Positions 50,755 through 58,089 of a DNA stretch of 64,000 nt are shown here, in pieces. The first letter of the stretch is position 1. Each line of letters begins with the position of its first letter. The stretch is taken from the NCBI GenBank assembly GCA_947306425.1, contig CAMZGO010000005.1, positions 52,778-116,777 on the forward strand, written 5' to 3'. The DNA comes from an uncultured Elusimicrobia bacterium (GTDB lineage Bacteria > Elusimicrobiota > Elusimicrobia > Elusimicrobiales > Elusimicrobiaceae). A program made the position numbers and the translations under genes. A model generated the notes under the pieces. The model was not told where the DNA came from. It ran no database searches and was given only the letters and a program-made list of their open reading frames with translations.

Positions 50755-50992
50755 ATACAGTCGTTTTTGCGACTTTTATTCTATTTTTGGAATTCTTTTT
50801 TAAAAAAAGAAATCATCTTTGTGAATATAATTCATAAAGATTTCGTGTAAACCAAAAATAGTACGTGAGGTATAAAACAAAGGGCATAATTACCCCTTTG
50901 TTTTATGCCGAATGTCCTCATTAGAGGATTACGGCTATTTTTATTTTATGGATTTACACGGACATAAGATAATTATGGCCGTTTTTATTTGG
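50755..50992 (+). ncRNA. Structured attenuator-like leader RNA, copy 3 (before TPR gene A)
   Basis: The 417-base gap between the capsid and TPR genes holds the capsid promoter and this RNA. Helices in order: AGTCG/CGACT (~50759-50774), a T/A hairpin, ATCTTTGTGAA/TTCATAAAGAT (11 bp), then outer stem CGTGTAAA/TTTACACG around inner stem AAAATAGT-A-CGT/ACGGCTATTTT. Inside are a 16-bp hairpin GGTATAAAACAAAGGG/CCCTTTGTTTTATGCC and TCCTC/GAGGA. The alternative terminator pairs 50931-50950 with 50963-50982 (20 bp, two mismatches, 12-base loop holding the outer-stem 3' strand), followed by TTTTTATTT. It shares architecture, not overall sequence, with copies 1 and 2. Confidence 0.78.
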
Positions 50993-51020
50993 CTAAATTT
51001 TAAATAATGAGGACGAATTT

Positions 51021-51473
51021 ATGCTAAAAGAGATTGAAGAAGAAATAAAAGAGTTTGGTGAACTTATCAAAAAATATCCCGATATAATAGAGTTATATAT
51101 CGGCCGGGCCCTTTTGTATACAAAAATAAAACAATATGAAAACGCTATTAAAGATTATGAAAAAGGATGTGCAACCTATATGTGCTATGATATTATGAAC
51201 GTATGCAAAAGGAATAATTTGGTTAAAGAAGCAGAAGAACTTTATACGAAAAAGATAAATAAAGACAAAAACAATACTATAAACTATATGAGCAGGGCGC
51301 GTTTTTATATGAGTGTAGGAGAAAATGAAAAAGCACTTTCCGATTGTGAAACTATCTTAAAACTTTCCCCCAAAAATAACTTTTTTTTAGAAATCAAAGA
51401 AGCATTAAATAAGAAATTAAAACTAAAACAAAACAAGACCGAGGGAATAAAAAAACGACCGGTATTTAGGTGA
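51021..51473 (+). CDS. Small cytoplasmic TPR protein, copy A
   Basis: 150 residues without signal peptide. Three tetratricopeptide-type helix pairs are visible: DIIELYIGRALLYTKIKQYENAIKDYEKGC, NLVKEAEELYTKKINKD, and INYMSRARFYMSVGENEKALSDCETILKLSP. The end is basic (KKLKLKQNKTEGIKKRPVFR). TPR proteins bind other proteins; the partner is unknown. The DNA is identical over the whole gene and 12 bases beyond to copy B at 59436, while the leaders differ. GAGG stands 9 bases before the ATG. Confidence 0.85.
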   Translation: MLKEIEEEIKEFGELIKKYPDIIELYIGRALLYTKIKQYENAIKDYEKGCATYMCYDIMNVCKRNNLVKEAEELYTKKINKDKNNTINYMSRARFYMSVGENEKALSDCETILKLSPKNNFFLEIKEALNKKLKLKQNKTEGIKKRPVFR

Positions 51474-51485
51474 AAATTTATTTAA
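51021..51485 (+). repeat. 465-bp exact duplicate (copy A) of 59436-59900
   Basis: From the TPR start codon to 12 bases after its stop the DNA is the same, base for base, as 59436-59900. Upstream, GCCGTTTTTATTTGGCTAAA is also shared, but the bases between it and the ATG differ slightly and the leader beyond it is unlike. Downstream, identity stops abruptly. Confidence 0.93.
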
Positions 51486-51571
51486 TAAAGCTGTATCTTT
51501 GAGATAATTTTTAATTTTCTCTTATAAACTACTTAAAGACAAGTAACCCCGATAATTGGTATAATTTCTAT

Positions 51572-52471
51572 ATGAAAATATCGCCTTTACAAGCACTTTG
51601 GCTGTCGCTTGCCATAACTGTGTTTTACCCGATTGTCGGGAAACTAGCGGTGGGACATTTATCACCGTCGGTACTGATGTTGTTTGCAACAGGTATCCCC
51701 ATAATTTGTTATATTCCCTATTTAACAAAAAATAAATTGTGGAGTACTTTATTTGATAAAAAAATATATTTACGTTTAGCGGGTGTGGGATTTTTTTCTT
51801 CGGCTTTTCCGTTTTTGTGTATGATGGTTGCCCTAAACTATACCACACCGGCAAATACTTCCATTTTAAATCAAACCGAAGTTTTATATTCCCTGCTTTT
51901 AACATATATATTCTTAGGTGAACGCCCTACAAAGAAGCAATTAATCGGTACTGCTTTTGTTTTATGCGGTGTGGTCTTTGTATTGCTTGGGGCTAACAAA
52001 TTTACGATGCAGCTTAAAGGCGATATTTTGGTTATTTGTACTACATGGATGTTTCAAATGGGGCATATTTTTGCTAAAAAACTTCCGCCTAATTTAACAG
52101 AGCATTTTATAACGGCGGCGCGTGCTTTTTATGCTTTCATTTTTACGATTCCTTTGACATATCTGTTAACATTTTTCAATATAAATCCCTTTATTGATTT
52201 ATCTTGGCAGACATTTTGTTCAGTAATTTTTATGGGTGTTGCATTTTACATTTACGGCAATTATTTGTGGTATATCGCCATACGCCGTATGGACCTTTCA
52301 AAAGCAACTACTTTGATGTTAACTTATCCGGTGTTTACTTATATGCTCTCTGCAATATTCGGTTATGATAAAATTACGATTCTTAAAACCTTGGGTGTGG
52401 TCTTTGCACTCAGCGGTGCTTATTTAATCAATAGTGTGATTAAGAAAAATAAAAAACAAGAGGAAAAATAA
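51572..52471 (+). CDS. DMT-superfamily transporter (EamA domains)
   Basis: 299 residues with ten membrane helices in two EamA repeats. The first has AVNYTTPANTSIL-type signature (VALNYTTPANTSILNQTEVLYSLLLTYIFLGERPTKKQLIGTAFVLCGVV); the second ends RMDLSKATTLMLTYPVFTYMLSAIFGYDKIT with LKTLGVVFALSGAYLI. Such proteins export amino acids or other small metabolites; the substrate is unknown. It ends 1 base before the HAD gene, so both are co-transcribed. Confidence 0.9.
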   Translation: MKISPLQALWLSLAITVFYPIVGKLAVGHLSPSVLMLFATGIPIICYIPYLTKNKLWSTLFDKKIYLRLAGVGFFSSAFPFLCMMVALNYTTPANTSILNQTEVLYSLLLTYIFLGERPTKKQLIGTAFVLCGVVFVLLGANKFTMQLKGDILVICTTWMFQMGHIFAKKLPPNLTEHFITAARAFYAFIFTIPLTYLLTFFNINPFIDLSWQTFCSVIFMGVAFYIYGNYLWYIAIRRMDLSKATTLMLTYPVFTYMLSAIFGYDKITILKTLGVVFALSGAYLINSVIKKNKKQEEK

Positions 52472-53326
52472 ATGAAATTAGTATTATTTGATATTGACGG
52501 AACACTTTTAAATTGCGGCGGTTTGGGGTTAATAGCCTTAAAACGAGCAATGGAAAAACTTTACGGCAAATGCCCTAAATTTGAAAATAAAGATATGTCC
52601 GGCAGGACGGACCTTTACAATTTTTCATTAGTTTATAAACTCTTAAAAGGTAAAAAACCGACGGAAAAAGAAATCGCAAAAATAAGGGATTCTTATCTTG
52701 AGCAATTACCAAAAGAAATTGCCGAACTCAAAAAGGCCGGTAAATTTAAACTTATGCCCGGCGTAAAAGAATTTTTAGAAACATTAAAAAAATATAAACA
52801 AGTTAAAATTGCTTTGGCTACCGGTAACACACCGCAAAGCGCAGAACTTAAACTAAAAGCCGCCGGGCTTGATAAATATTTCAGTTTCACTTACGGCGGT
52901 TTCGGTTTAATGACTGAAAACAGGCCGGAACTTTTAGCGTATGGCGTAAAAAGTTGCGAGAAAAAATATAAAACAAAATTTACGCCAAATGATGTCTTTA
53001 TTATCGGTGATACCCACCATGATATTTTAGCAGCTAAGGAAAACGGCTACCATAATGCCGTTGTTTTAGAAGGTAATTTGGCAGATAAGGCAAAACTTTT
53101 CCGTGCAGCGGCGGAACTTGAGGTAAAGAATTTTAAAGATGAAGAATTATTTTTGATGTGGCTCGTTTTAAAAGCAGACCCAAAGGGCATTAAAAAAGGT
53201 GCCTATATCACGCCGGCAACCGCTATTGAGCACGTGTTTTTTAGCAGAACCGGTATTGATGAGGACCGCCTTAAAATGTTTAAAATTAAAAAATATTCTG
53301 ATTTAGAGAGCGGTAAAATATGGTAA
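52472..53326 (+). CDS. HAD-superfamily hydrolase (phosphoglycolate phosphatase-like)
   Basis: 284 residues. Motif I is FDIDGTLLNCGG (residues 5-16, nucleophile Asp), motif II IALATGNTP, motif III region near ENRPELLAYG and motif IV FIIGDTHHDILAAKENGY. The helical cap lies between motifs I and II (~20-85). A C-terminal extension of ~60 residues (ITPATAIEHVFFSRTGIDEDRLKMFKIKKYSDLESG) goes beyond the usual length. A small-molecule phosphatase; substrate unknown. It overlaps the next gene by 7 bases. Confidence 0.88.
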   Translation: MKLVLFDIDGTLLNCGGLGLIALKRAMEKLYGKCPKFENKDMSGRTDLYNFSLVYKLLKGKKPTEKEIAKIRDSYLEQLPKEIAELKKAGKFKLMPGVKEFLETLKKYKQVKIALATGNTPQSAELKLKAAGLDKYFSFTYGGFGLMTENRPELLAYGVKSCEKKYKTKFTPNDVFIIGDTHHDILAAKENGYHNAVVLEGNLADKAKLFRAAAELEVKNFKDEELFLMWLVLKADPKGIKKGAYITPATAIEHVFFSRTGIDEDRLKMFKIKKYSDLESGKIW

Positions 53327-53895
53327 CTTGGCAAGAAGGTGCAAATAGTTTTATTGACGCTTTGGCGGACAGTAAATCTGTCCCCGGCGGTGGCAGCGCA
53401 GCTGCTTTAAGTGCGGCAATGGGCGCAGCTTTACTGATGATGTCCGTCGGTGTAACAATAAAGCGTAAAGCAACCCCGCAAGCAGATAAAGATTTTTTGA
53501 CACCATACCTTGATACGCTTGAAAAGTATAAACAAGATTTCAAAAAGTTGACTGAAGAAGATGCCGCCGCTTATATGGAAGTGGTAACTTTAAAAAAACA
53601 AGCACATGCGGGCAGAAACGAACTTGCAAAAGCACAAATACGGGCGGCGGAAGTACCACTCCTTACATCCCAAAAAGCAGGGGAACTTTTAAAAATTGTT
53701 GTTGAAATTGAAAATAAAATTGCTAAAATTATTTTATCGGATTTATTTTGTGCAAGGGCTTTACTTTTAGTTGCTTTAGATTGTTGCGCAGAAAACATAA
53801 AAATTAATTTACCGTATGTTGCAGATAAAAAATTAAAAATAAAATTGCAAACGGAAATTGAAAAAATAAATGCTTTATGCCGGCAGAAACATTAA
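53320..53895 (+). CDS. Cyclodeaminase/cyclohydrolase-family protein (FTCD C-terminal type)
   Basis: 191 residues. The opening FIDALADSKSVPGGGSAAALSAAMGAALLMMSVGVT is the family signature, followed by long helices (EEDAAAYMEVVTLKKQAHAGRNELAKAQIRAAEVPL). These proteins correspond to the formimidoyltetrahydrofolate cyclodeaminase domain and related methenyl-THF cyclohydrolases of one-carbon metabolism. Which reaction is carried out here is not clear, because no glutamate formiminotransferase partner is adjacent. The gene overlaps both neighbours. Confidence 0.85.
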   Translation: MVTWQEGANSFIDALADSKSVPGGGSAAALSAAMGAALLMMSVGVTIKRKATPQADKDFLTPYLDTLEKYKQDFKKLTEEDAAAYMEVVTLKKQAHAGRNELAKAQIRAAEVPLLTSQKAGELLKIVVEIENKIAKIILSDLFCARALLLVALDCCAENIKINLPYVADKKLKIKLQTEIEKINALCRQKH

Positions 53896-55391
53896 ATTTG
53901 TTAAAGTTAAAAAATTATCTCCCGCAGGCAAATAATTATTTGCTTGAAGAACTTTTGTATAAAACTGCTTTGACTGAAGAAGAATTAAAACAGGAAATTG
54001 ACGATATAAAAAAAGATTTTGATTTAAGCGGGGCAGATAATTTAATAGTTAATATTTTGCTTTTTAGGCAAAGCAGACCGGCCGCTTCCAAAAAATTAAA
54101 GGCATTAAAAGCACAAAATATCTTGAATAACTTGGCAAACGCGGCAGCTTTAGATAAGGAATATTATAACTTGCTCTCCCAAGTCTATTGTCAAGTTAAC
54201 AGTAAGATTTTTTTACAGGATTTTAACGGCGATAAAACCATAGATAGTTTGCTTGAAAATATTTCCGAACCTCGGGTGGTTTTAAAAGTAAAAGCGGAAG
54301 AAAATTTTAAATTTTTAAATTCCCTTTATAGTGCCGGAAAATTCACTTTAAATACGTTTAGGCGTTTGTATAAAATATATGCCTTTGAAGGAGCGCCGGA
54401 ATTTAAAAAACAATTTATCCCCCTTGTTGAACGAATTGAGGAATTGGCGCAATCTTTAAAACAAAAAGAAGAATTGGCCGCAAAAGTGCTTTTAGCGGAA
54501 CTTGAGGAAAAAGACCTTGTTCCGATGACTAATCTGTATAAAAATTTCCCATACCCTTTAACGCTTGAGGATTTAGAGGTTATTTATCTTAAATATGCTT
54601 CCTTGCCAGAAGGTGAAGTGCAAAAGGTTTTTAAAGCAATTTTAACGCGCTTACCTTATAAAGAAGAACCCTATGAAAATTTGGCGCTTGCGGTAAAAAT
54701 ATTAAAGGAAGGGAGGGTAGATATTTTTGAAAAAGCAAAAGAGCAAGCGCAAATAAAACGTGATAAATTGGAATATATGCAGGAACTTGCAAAAATTCCG
54801 TTTTTTGCCTCTTATGAAGATGAACTTACTTTGAAATTTTACGGTAAAAAGACTTTGACGGAACTCGGCCTTGATTTTAAAGCACTTTTAAATACTTTAC
54901 CTTTTGTTGAAAGTTATAAAGAAAATACTGATATCGGCCTAAAAATTATGCTTGGGAAATTGCCTTTTAAGGCAGGTTTTGCCCAAGCACTTTACAGAAA
55001 GGAAAATAAAGGAAAACTCGGCGAAGACCCTTTAAGAATTGAGGCCCTTCAAAACTATACAGGTCCAAGCAGTAAAGAGGATGTTTTGGAATTTTTCCGT
55101 ATTAAACTAAAACCTTATACTTTTTATAAAAGCGATGAACAGGCCTATTGCGCCGCGCTTGCTTATTTAATTGATGAACTTAACGGGAAAAACCCGCCGA
55201 AAGCAAGTGTTGTTGCCTTGGAGTTGTTTGAGCAGGGCTTAAATGAAAAGCAGGTGGAAGAAATTTTAAATAAATTTTTAACAAAAGTGTCCTTTGATGA
55301 GGATGCTTTACTTACCGCATATAAGCGTTTCTTTGAAATAAATAAAGACAAGGAAGATGCCGTTGCCCGCATTTTAAATATGCTTGATTAA
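53877..55391 (+). CDS. Helical protein of unknown function following the cyclodeaminase
   Basis: 504 residues, no signal peptide or membrane helix. It is Lys/Glu/Leu-rich with repeating helices of about 30-40 residues (e.g. ALTEEELKQEIDDIKKDF; LYKNFPYPLTLEDLEVIYLKYASLPEGEVQKVFKAILTRLPYKEEPYE; KNPPKASVVALELFEQGLNEKQVEEILNKFLTKVSFDEDALL), suggesting a solenoid scaffold. I recognise no catalytic motif. It begins 19 bases inside the cyclodeaminase gene and is surely translated with it. Confidence 0.75.
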   Translation: MPAETLNLLKLKNYLPQANNYLLEELLYKTALTEEELKQEIDDIKKDFDLSGADNLIVNILLFRQSRPAASKKLKALKAQNILNNLANAAALDKEYYNLLSQVYCQVNSKIFLQDFNGDKTIDSLLENISEPRVVLKVKAEENFKFLNSLYSAGKFTLNTFRRLYKIYAFEGAPEFKKQFIPLVERIEELAQSLKQKEELAAKVLLAELEEKDLVPMTNLYKNFPYPLTLEDLEVIYLKYASLPEGEVQKVFKAILTRLPYKEEPYENLALAVKILKEGRVDIFEKAKEQAQIKRDKLEYMQELAKIPFFASYEDELTLKFYGKKTLTELGLDFKALLNTLPFVESYKENTDIGLKIMLGKLPFKAGFAQALYRKENKGKLGEDPLRIEALQNYTGPSSKEDVLEFFRIKLKPYTFYKSDEQAYCAALAYLIDELNGKNPPKASVVALELFEQGLNEKQVEEILNKFLTKVSFDEDALLTAYKRFFEINKDKEDAVARILNMLD

Positions 55392-55492
55392 GCAGTAAAT
55401 CCGCAGTTACTTTTCTTTGCCGGGTTTTGTGTCCGGTTTTGTTCTATTAAATCAAAATTGTATATTTTTATTTTGTGAAATATCGTCGTGAT

Positions 55493-55520
55493 TTGCGTTT
55501 TTTTTTTTTTTTCGTATAAT
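55493..55520 (+). promoter_or_regulatory. Promoter of pilin gene 1 with T15 tract in the spacer
   Basis: TTGCGT (55493-55498) and TATAAT (55515-55520) are 16 bases apart; the run of 15 T residues (55498-55512) fills nearly the whole spacer. Slippage in such a run would change the spacing and thus promoter strength. Confidence 0.7.
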
Positions 55521-55569
55521 ACCATTATACAGTTGTAAAAATTCTGTGTAAGTTAAATTAGGAGAATTT

Positions 55570-56094
55570 ATGGAAAAAACAAAAAATGCTAATAAAGGTT
55601 TTACTTTAATAGAATTGTTGGTAGTTGTATTAATTATCGGCATACTTGCCGCCATTGCCTTGCCGCAGTATAAGCGTGCTGTTTTAAAATCAAAATTTTC
55701 GGAAGTAAAAAGTTCTTTACAGACAATAAAAAATGCCGAAGAAAGATATTTTATTGTCAATGGTGCATATACAGTTAATCGTAATGACCTAGATATAGAA
55801 TTCCCCTTAAGTAAAGATGCGTCGGGTGAGCACATTATAGAAGTATCCAATAATCTTCAGTGTGGAATAGAAGGTGCACGTAATACTGGAAGTTACAAGG
55901 TAATATACTGTATGTTAAAGAGCCAACAAATATATCTTTTTTATTGGTTATCACGTCACAAACATTTTTGCTGCAATTATAGCTTAAGTAATTTGTACAA
56001 TGACGAATTTTGCAAAAAAGAAATGAATACCACAGTACAAGATCAAGAATCTTCTAATTCACGCAGAAGATGTTACTCCGAGCAAAGTTATTAA
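55570..56094 (+). CDS. Type IV pilin-like protein, tandem copy 1
   Basis: 174 residues. The leader MEKTKNANKG is cut before FTLIELLVVVLIIGILAAIA; Glu5 of the mature form is present. LPQYKRAVLKSKFSEVKSSLQTIKNAEERYF continues the N-terminal helix. The C-terminal domain is Cys-rich (QCGIEG, IYCML, FCCNY, EFCKKE, RRRC). AGGAG precedes the ATG. The DNA for the first helix is nearly the same as in copy 2 at 56249, while the rest differs. Likely a minor or variable pilin. Confidence 0.9.
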   Translation: MEKTKNANKGFTLIELLVVVLIIGILAAIALPQYKRAVLKSKFSEVKSSLQTIKNAEERYFIVNGAYTVNRNDLDIEFPLSKDASGEHIIEVSNNLQCGIEGARNTGSYKVIYCMLKSQQIYLFYWLSRHKHFCCNYSLSNLYNDEFCKKEMNTTVQDQESSNSRRRCYSEQSY

Positions 56095-56102
56095 TAATCT
56101 GA

Positions 56103-56125
56103 ACCGTGCACAAAACACGGCAAGT
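56103..56125 (+). terminator. Weak hairpin terminator after pilin gene 1
   Basis: CCGTG (56104-56108) pairs with CACGG (56116-56120); T-rich sequence lies about 20 bases further on. A similar CGGCAAGTATTTT follows pilin gene 2, showing that the 3' flanks are related. Confidence 0.45.
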
Positions 56126-56170
56126 ATTTTCGGTAAATTTTTATTTTTGTTTTTTATAGTAATAATTTTT

Positions 56171-56215
56171 CTGGGTCCAAATTTCTGTTGACATTTTTTT
56201 TTTTTTTTCTAAAAT
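56171..56215 (+). promoter_or_regulatory. Promoter of pilin gene 2: TAGGTC-type element, consensus -35, T15 spacer
   Basis: TTGACA (56188-56193) and TAAAAT (56210-56215) are 16 bases apart with T15 (56194-56208) in between. GGGTCCAAATTTC lies 9 bases before the -35 and resembles TAGGTCCAAATTCCC at the giant-protein promoter. So this promoter combines a possible regulator site with a possible slippage switch. Confidence 0.7.
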
Positions 56216-56248
56216 ATTAATATAAATTATATTTTTGTGAGGTAATTT

Positions 56249-56725
56249 ATGTTAAAAAATTGTAGAAAAAATTATAAAGGTTTTACTTTAATAGAATTGT
56301 TGGTAGTTGTATTAATTATCGGCATACTTGCCGCTATTGCCCTGCCGCAATATAAGAAAGCGGTTTTAAAGTCTAGATATGCAAGCGTAAAACAAAATGC
56401 TAAAAAACTTTGGGAAGCAAATCAAAGATACTATCTCGTGAATAATGAATATACAACACGCCAAAAGGATTTAGATATATCTGTATCTAGTCATGATAAA
56501 GATGTTACTTATTATCTTAATGGCGATGGTTCTACTTATGCTTATTTTAAGTTTAGTAATAATAGTGCACTTATGTATTTCACATATGCTAATGGTAAGA
56601 CTTTGTGTATGTTTCTTGCTTCTGATCAATCAGTATTCAATATGCTTGATGATTTTTGTAAAAATGAAACTAATAGTGGGGTAAGAGGATGTAATAATCC
56701 CACATATTGCTACTATGCTTATTAA
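56249..56725 (+). CDS. Type IV pilin-like protein, tandem copy 2
   Basis: 158 residues. Leader MLKNCRKNYKG is cut before FTLIELLVVVLIIGILAAIA, then LPQYKKAVLKSRYASVKQNAKKLWEANQRYY. The globular part is short and Cys-containing near the end (KTLCMFLA, DDFCKNE, RGCNNPTYC). About 75 bases coding for the first helix are the same as in copy 1 except for a few synonymous changes. GAGG precedes the ATG. Probably a pilus subunit under a switchable promoter. Confidence 0.9.
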   Translation: MLKNCRKNYKGFTLIELLVVVLIIGILAAIALPQYKKAVLKSRYASVKQNAKKLWEANQRYYLVNNEYTTRQKDLDISVSSHDKDVTYYLNGDGSTYAYFKFSNNSALMYFTYANGKTLCMFLASDQSVFNMLDDFCKNETNSGVRGCNNPTYCYYAY

Positions 56726-56766
56726 ACACAGCCAAACCAAGCCCATCCGGCAAGTATTTTTGAGAA

Positions 56767-56854
56767 AATTTTAGTTTTTTTCGTGACGACGAGTACCAAG
56801 AAGAACGGGAGCAAAGCGACTCTCGGTACTCTAGGAGCGAAAAAACTAAAATTT
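56767..56854. repeat. 88-bp palindromic stem-loop after the pilin pair
   Basis: Outer arms AATTTTAGTTTTTTTCG (56767-56783) and CGAAAAAACTAAAATTT (56838-56854) are nearly complementary. Inside them GAGTACC and GGTACTC form a second stem. It is far larger than a normal terminator. Confidence 0.7.
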
Positions 56855-56943
56855 ACCAAAAATAATTAGCCGGCAAATAATCATGAACTGCAGACTTCCT
56901 ATTAAAATGCTAAAATATCTACATATTGTAAAAGGTGGTATTT

Positions 56944-58089
56944 ATGGATATTGATTTGCTAACCCGCGGTTGTGTTGACCTTATAAGCCGCGCGGAACTT
57001 GAAAAAAAATTAAACAGCGGGAAAAAACTCCGTATTAAACTCGGCGCAGACCCGACAAGTGCTGATTTACATTTGGGGCATAGCGTCGTCTTAACAAAAC
57101 TGCGCGCTTTCCAAGATATGGGGCATACGGCTGTTTTGGTTATCGGCGATTTTACGGCAGCCGTCGGCGATCCTTCCGGTCGCGACAGTACCCGCCCTAT
57201 GCTTTCCTCGGAGCAAATAAAACAAAATGCCAAAACTTATACCGACCAAGCCTTTAAAGTTTTAGACCCAAGTAAAACAGAAATCCATTTTAACAGCGAG
57301 TGGCTTAATCCTTTCTTTACCACCAAAGAAATTTTAGGCACTTTAAGCAAAGTTACTTTATCGCAAGTTTTAGAACGTGATGATTTCAAAAAACGTATGA
57401 AAGCCGGTAACCCGATTTCGGTTTTAGAGGTTATGTACAGTTTATTTCAAGGGCAAGACAGTGTTGCCCTTAAAGCAGATGTGGAACTTGGCGGAACAGA
57501 CCAGATTTTTAATTTACTCGTCGGCAGACAATTACAGAAAAATAACGGGCAAGAGCCGCAGGTTGTTATGACTGTGCCTTTGCTTGTCGGTACGGACGGC
57601 GTTAAAAAAATGTCAAAATCTTACAGCAACTATATCGGCATAAACGATGCACCGAAAGATATTTTCGGCAAAGTAATGTCCATTTCCGATGAACTTATGA
57701 TGCAATATTATGAACTCTTAACCGCTGAAGATTTGGCAGCCGTTAAAGCCATGCACCCGATGACTGCAAAAAAGAATTTAGCAAGAATTTTAACTGCCCG
57801 TTTCCATGGGGCTGAAGCCGGACAAAGGGAACTTGAGAATTTTGAACAGGTATTTTCCAAAAAAGAATTGCCTACGGATTTGCCCGCAATAAAAGCAGAA
57901 GGGCAAACTTATGTCGGTATAATTTTAGCGGCAAATTTCGCTAAAAGTAAAAATGAAGCAAGACGTTTAATTATGCAGGGCGGAGTTAAATTAAACGGCG
58001 AAAAAATATTGGAAGAAGGGCCTGTAAAATTTGAAGGTGAGGCTGTATTACAAGTCGGTAAAAAGAACTTTATTAAACTAATTAAATAA
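56944..58089 (+). CDS. tyrS: Tyrosyl-tRNA synthetase
   Basis: 381 residues from the ATG at 56944 (AAGGTGG just upstream). The class I signature is DLHLGHSVVL (~42) and KKMSKS (~221); GGTDQIFNLLVGRQL and VLEVMYSLFQGQDSVAL are typical of the second bacterial TyrRS type (TyrZ-like). A C-terminal S4 RNA-binding domain covers ~320-381 (SKNEARRLIMQGGVKLNGEKI). It charges tRNA-Tyr. Its stop overlaps the mltG start by one base (TAATG). Confidence 0.96.
   Translation: MDIDLLTRGCVDLISRAELEKKLNSGKKLRIKLGADPTSADLHLGHSVVLTKLRAFQDMGHTAVLVIGDFTAAVGDPSGRDSTRPMLSSEQIKQNAKTYTDQAFKVLDPSKTEIHFNSEWLNPFFTTKEILGTLSKVTLSQVLERDDFKKRMKAGNPISVLEVMYSLFQGQDSVALKADVELGGTDQIFNLLVGRQLQKNNGQEPQVVMTVPLLVGTDGVKKMSKSYSNYIGINDAPKDIFGKVMSISDELMMQYYELLTAEDLAAVKAMHPMTAKKNLARILTARFHGAEAGQRELENFEQVFSKKELPTDLPAIKAEGQTYVGIILAANFAKSKNEARRLIMQGGVKLNGEKILEEGPVKFEGEAVLQVGKKNFIKLIK

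Noticed and set aside
50755..50992. The leader RNAs as T-box, retron or group I/II intron RNAs
   Set aside because: No T-box TGGNACCGCG motif, no reverse transcriptase or intron maturase, no domain V-like hairpin and no intron boundary motifs were found; the layout is better explained by an attenuator.
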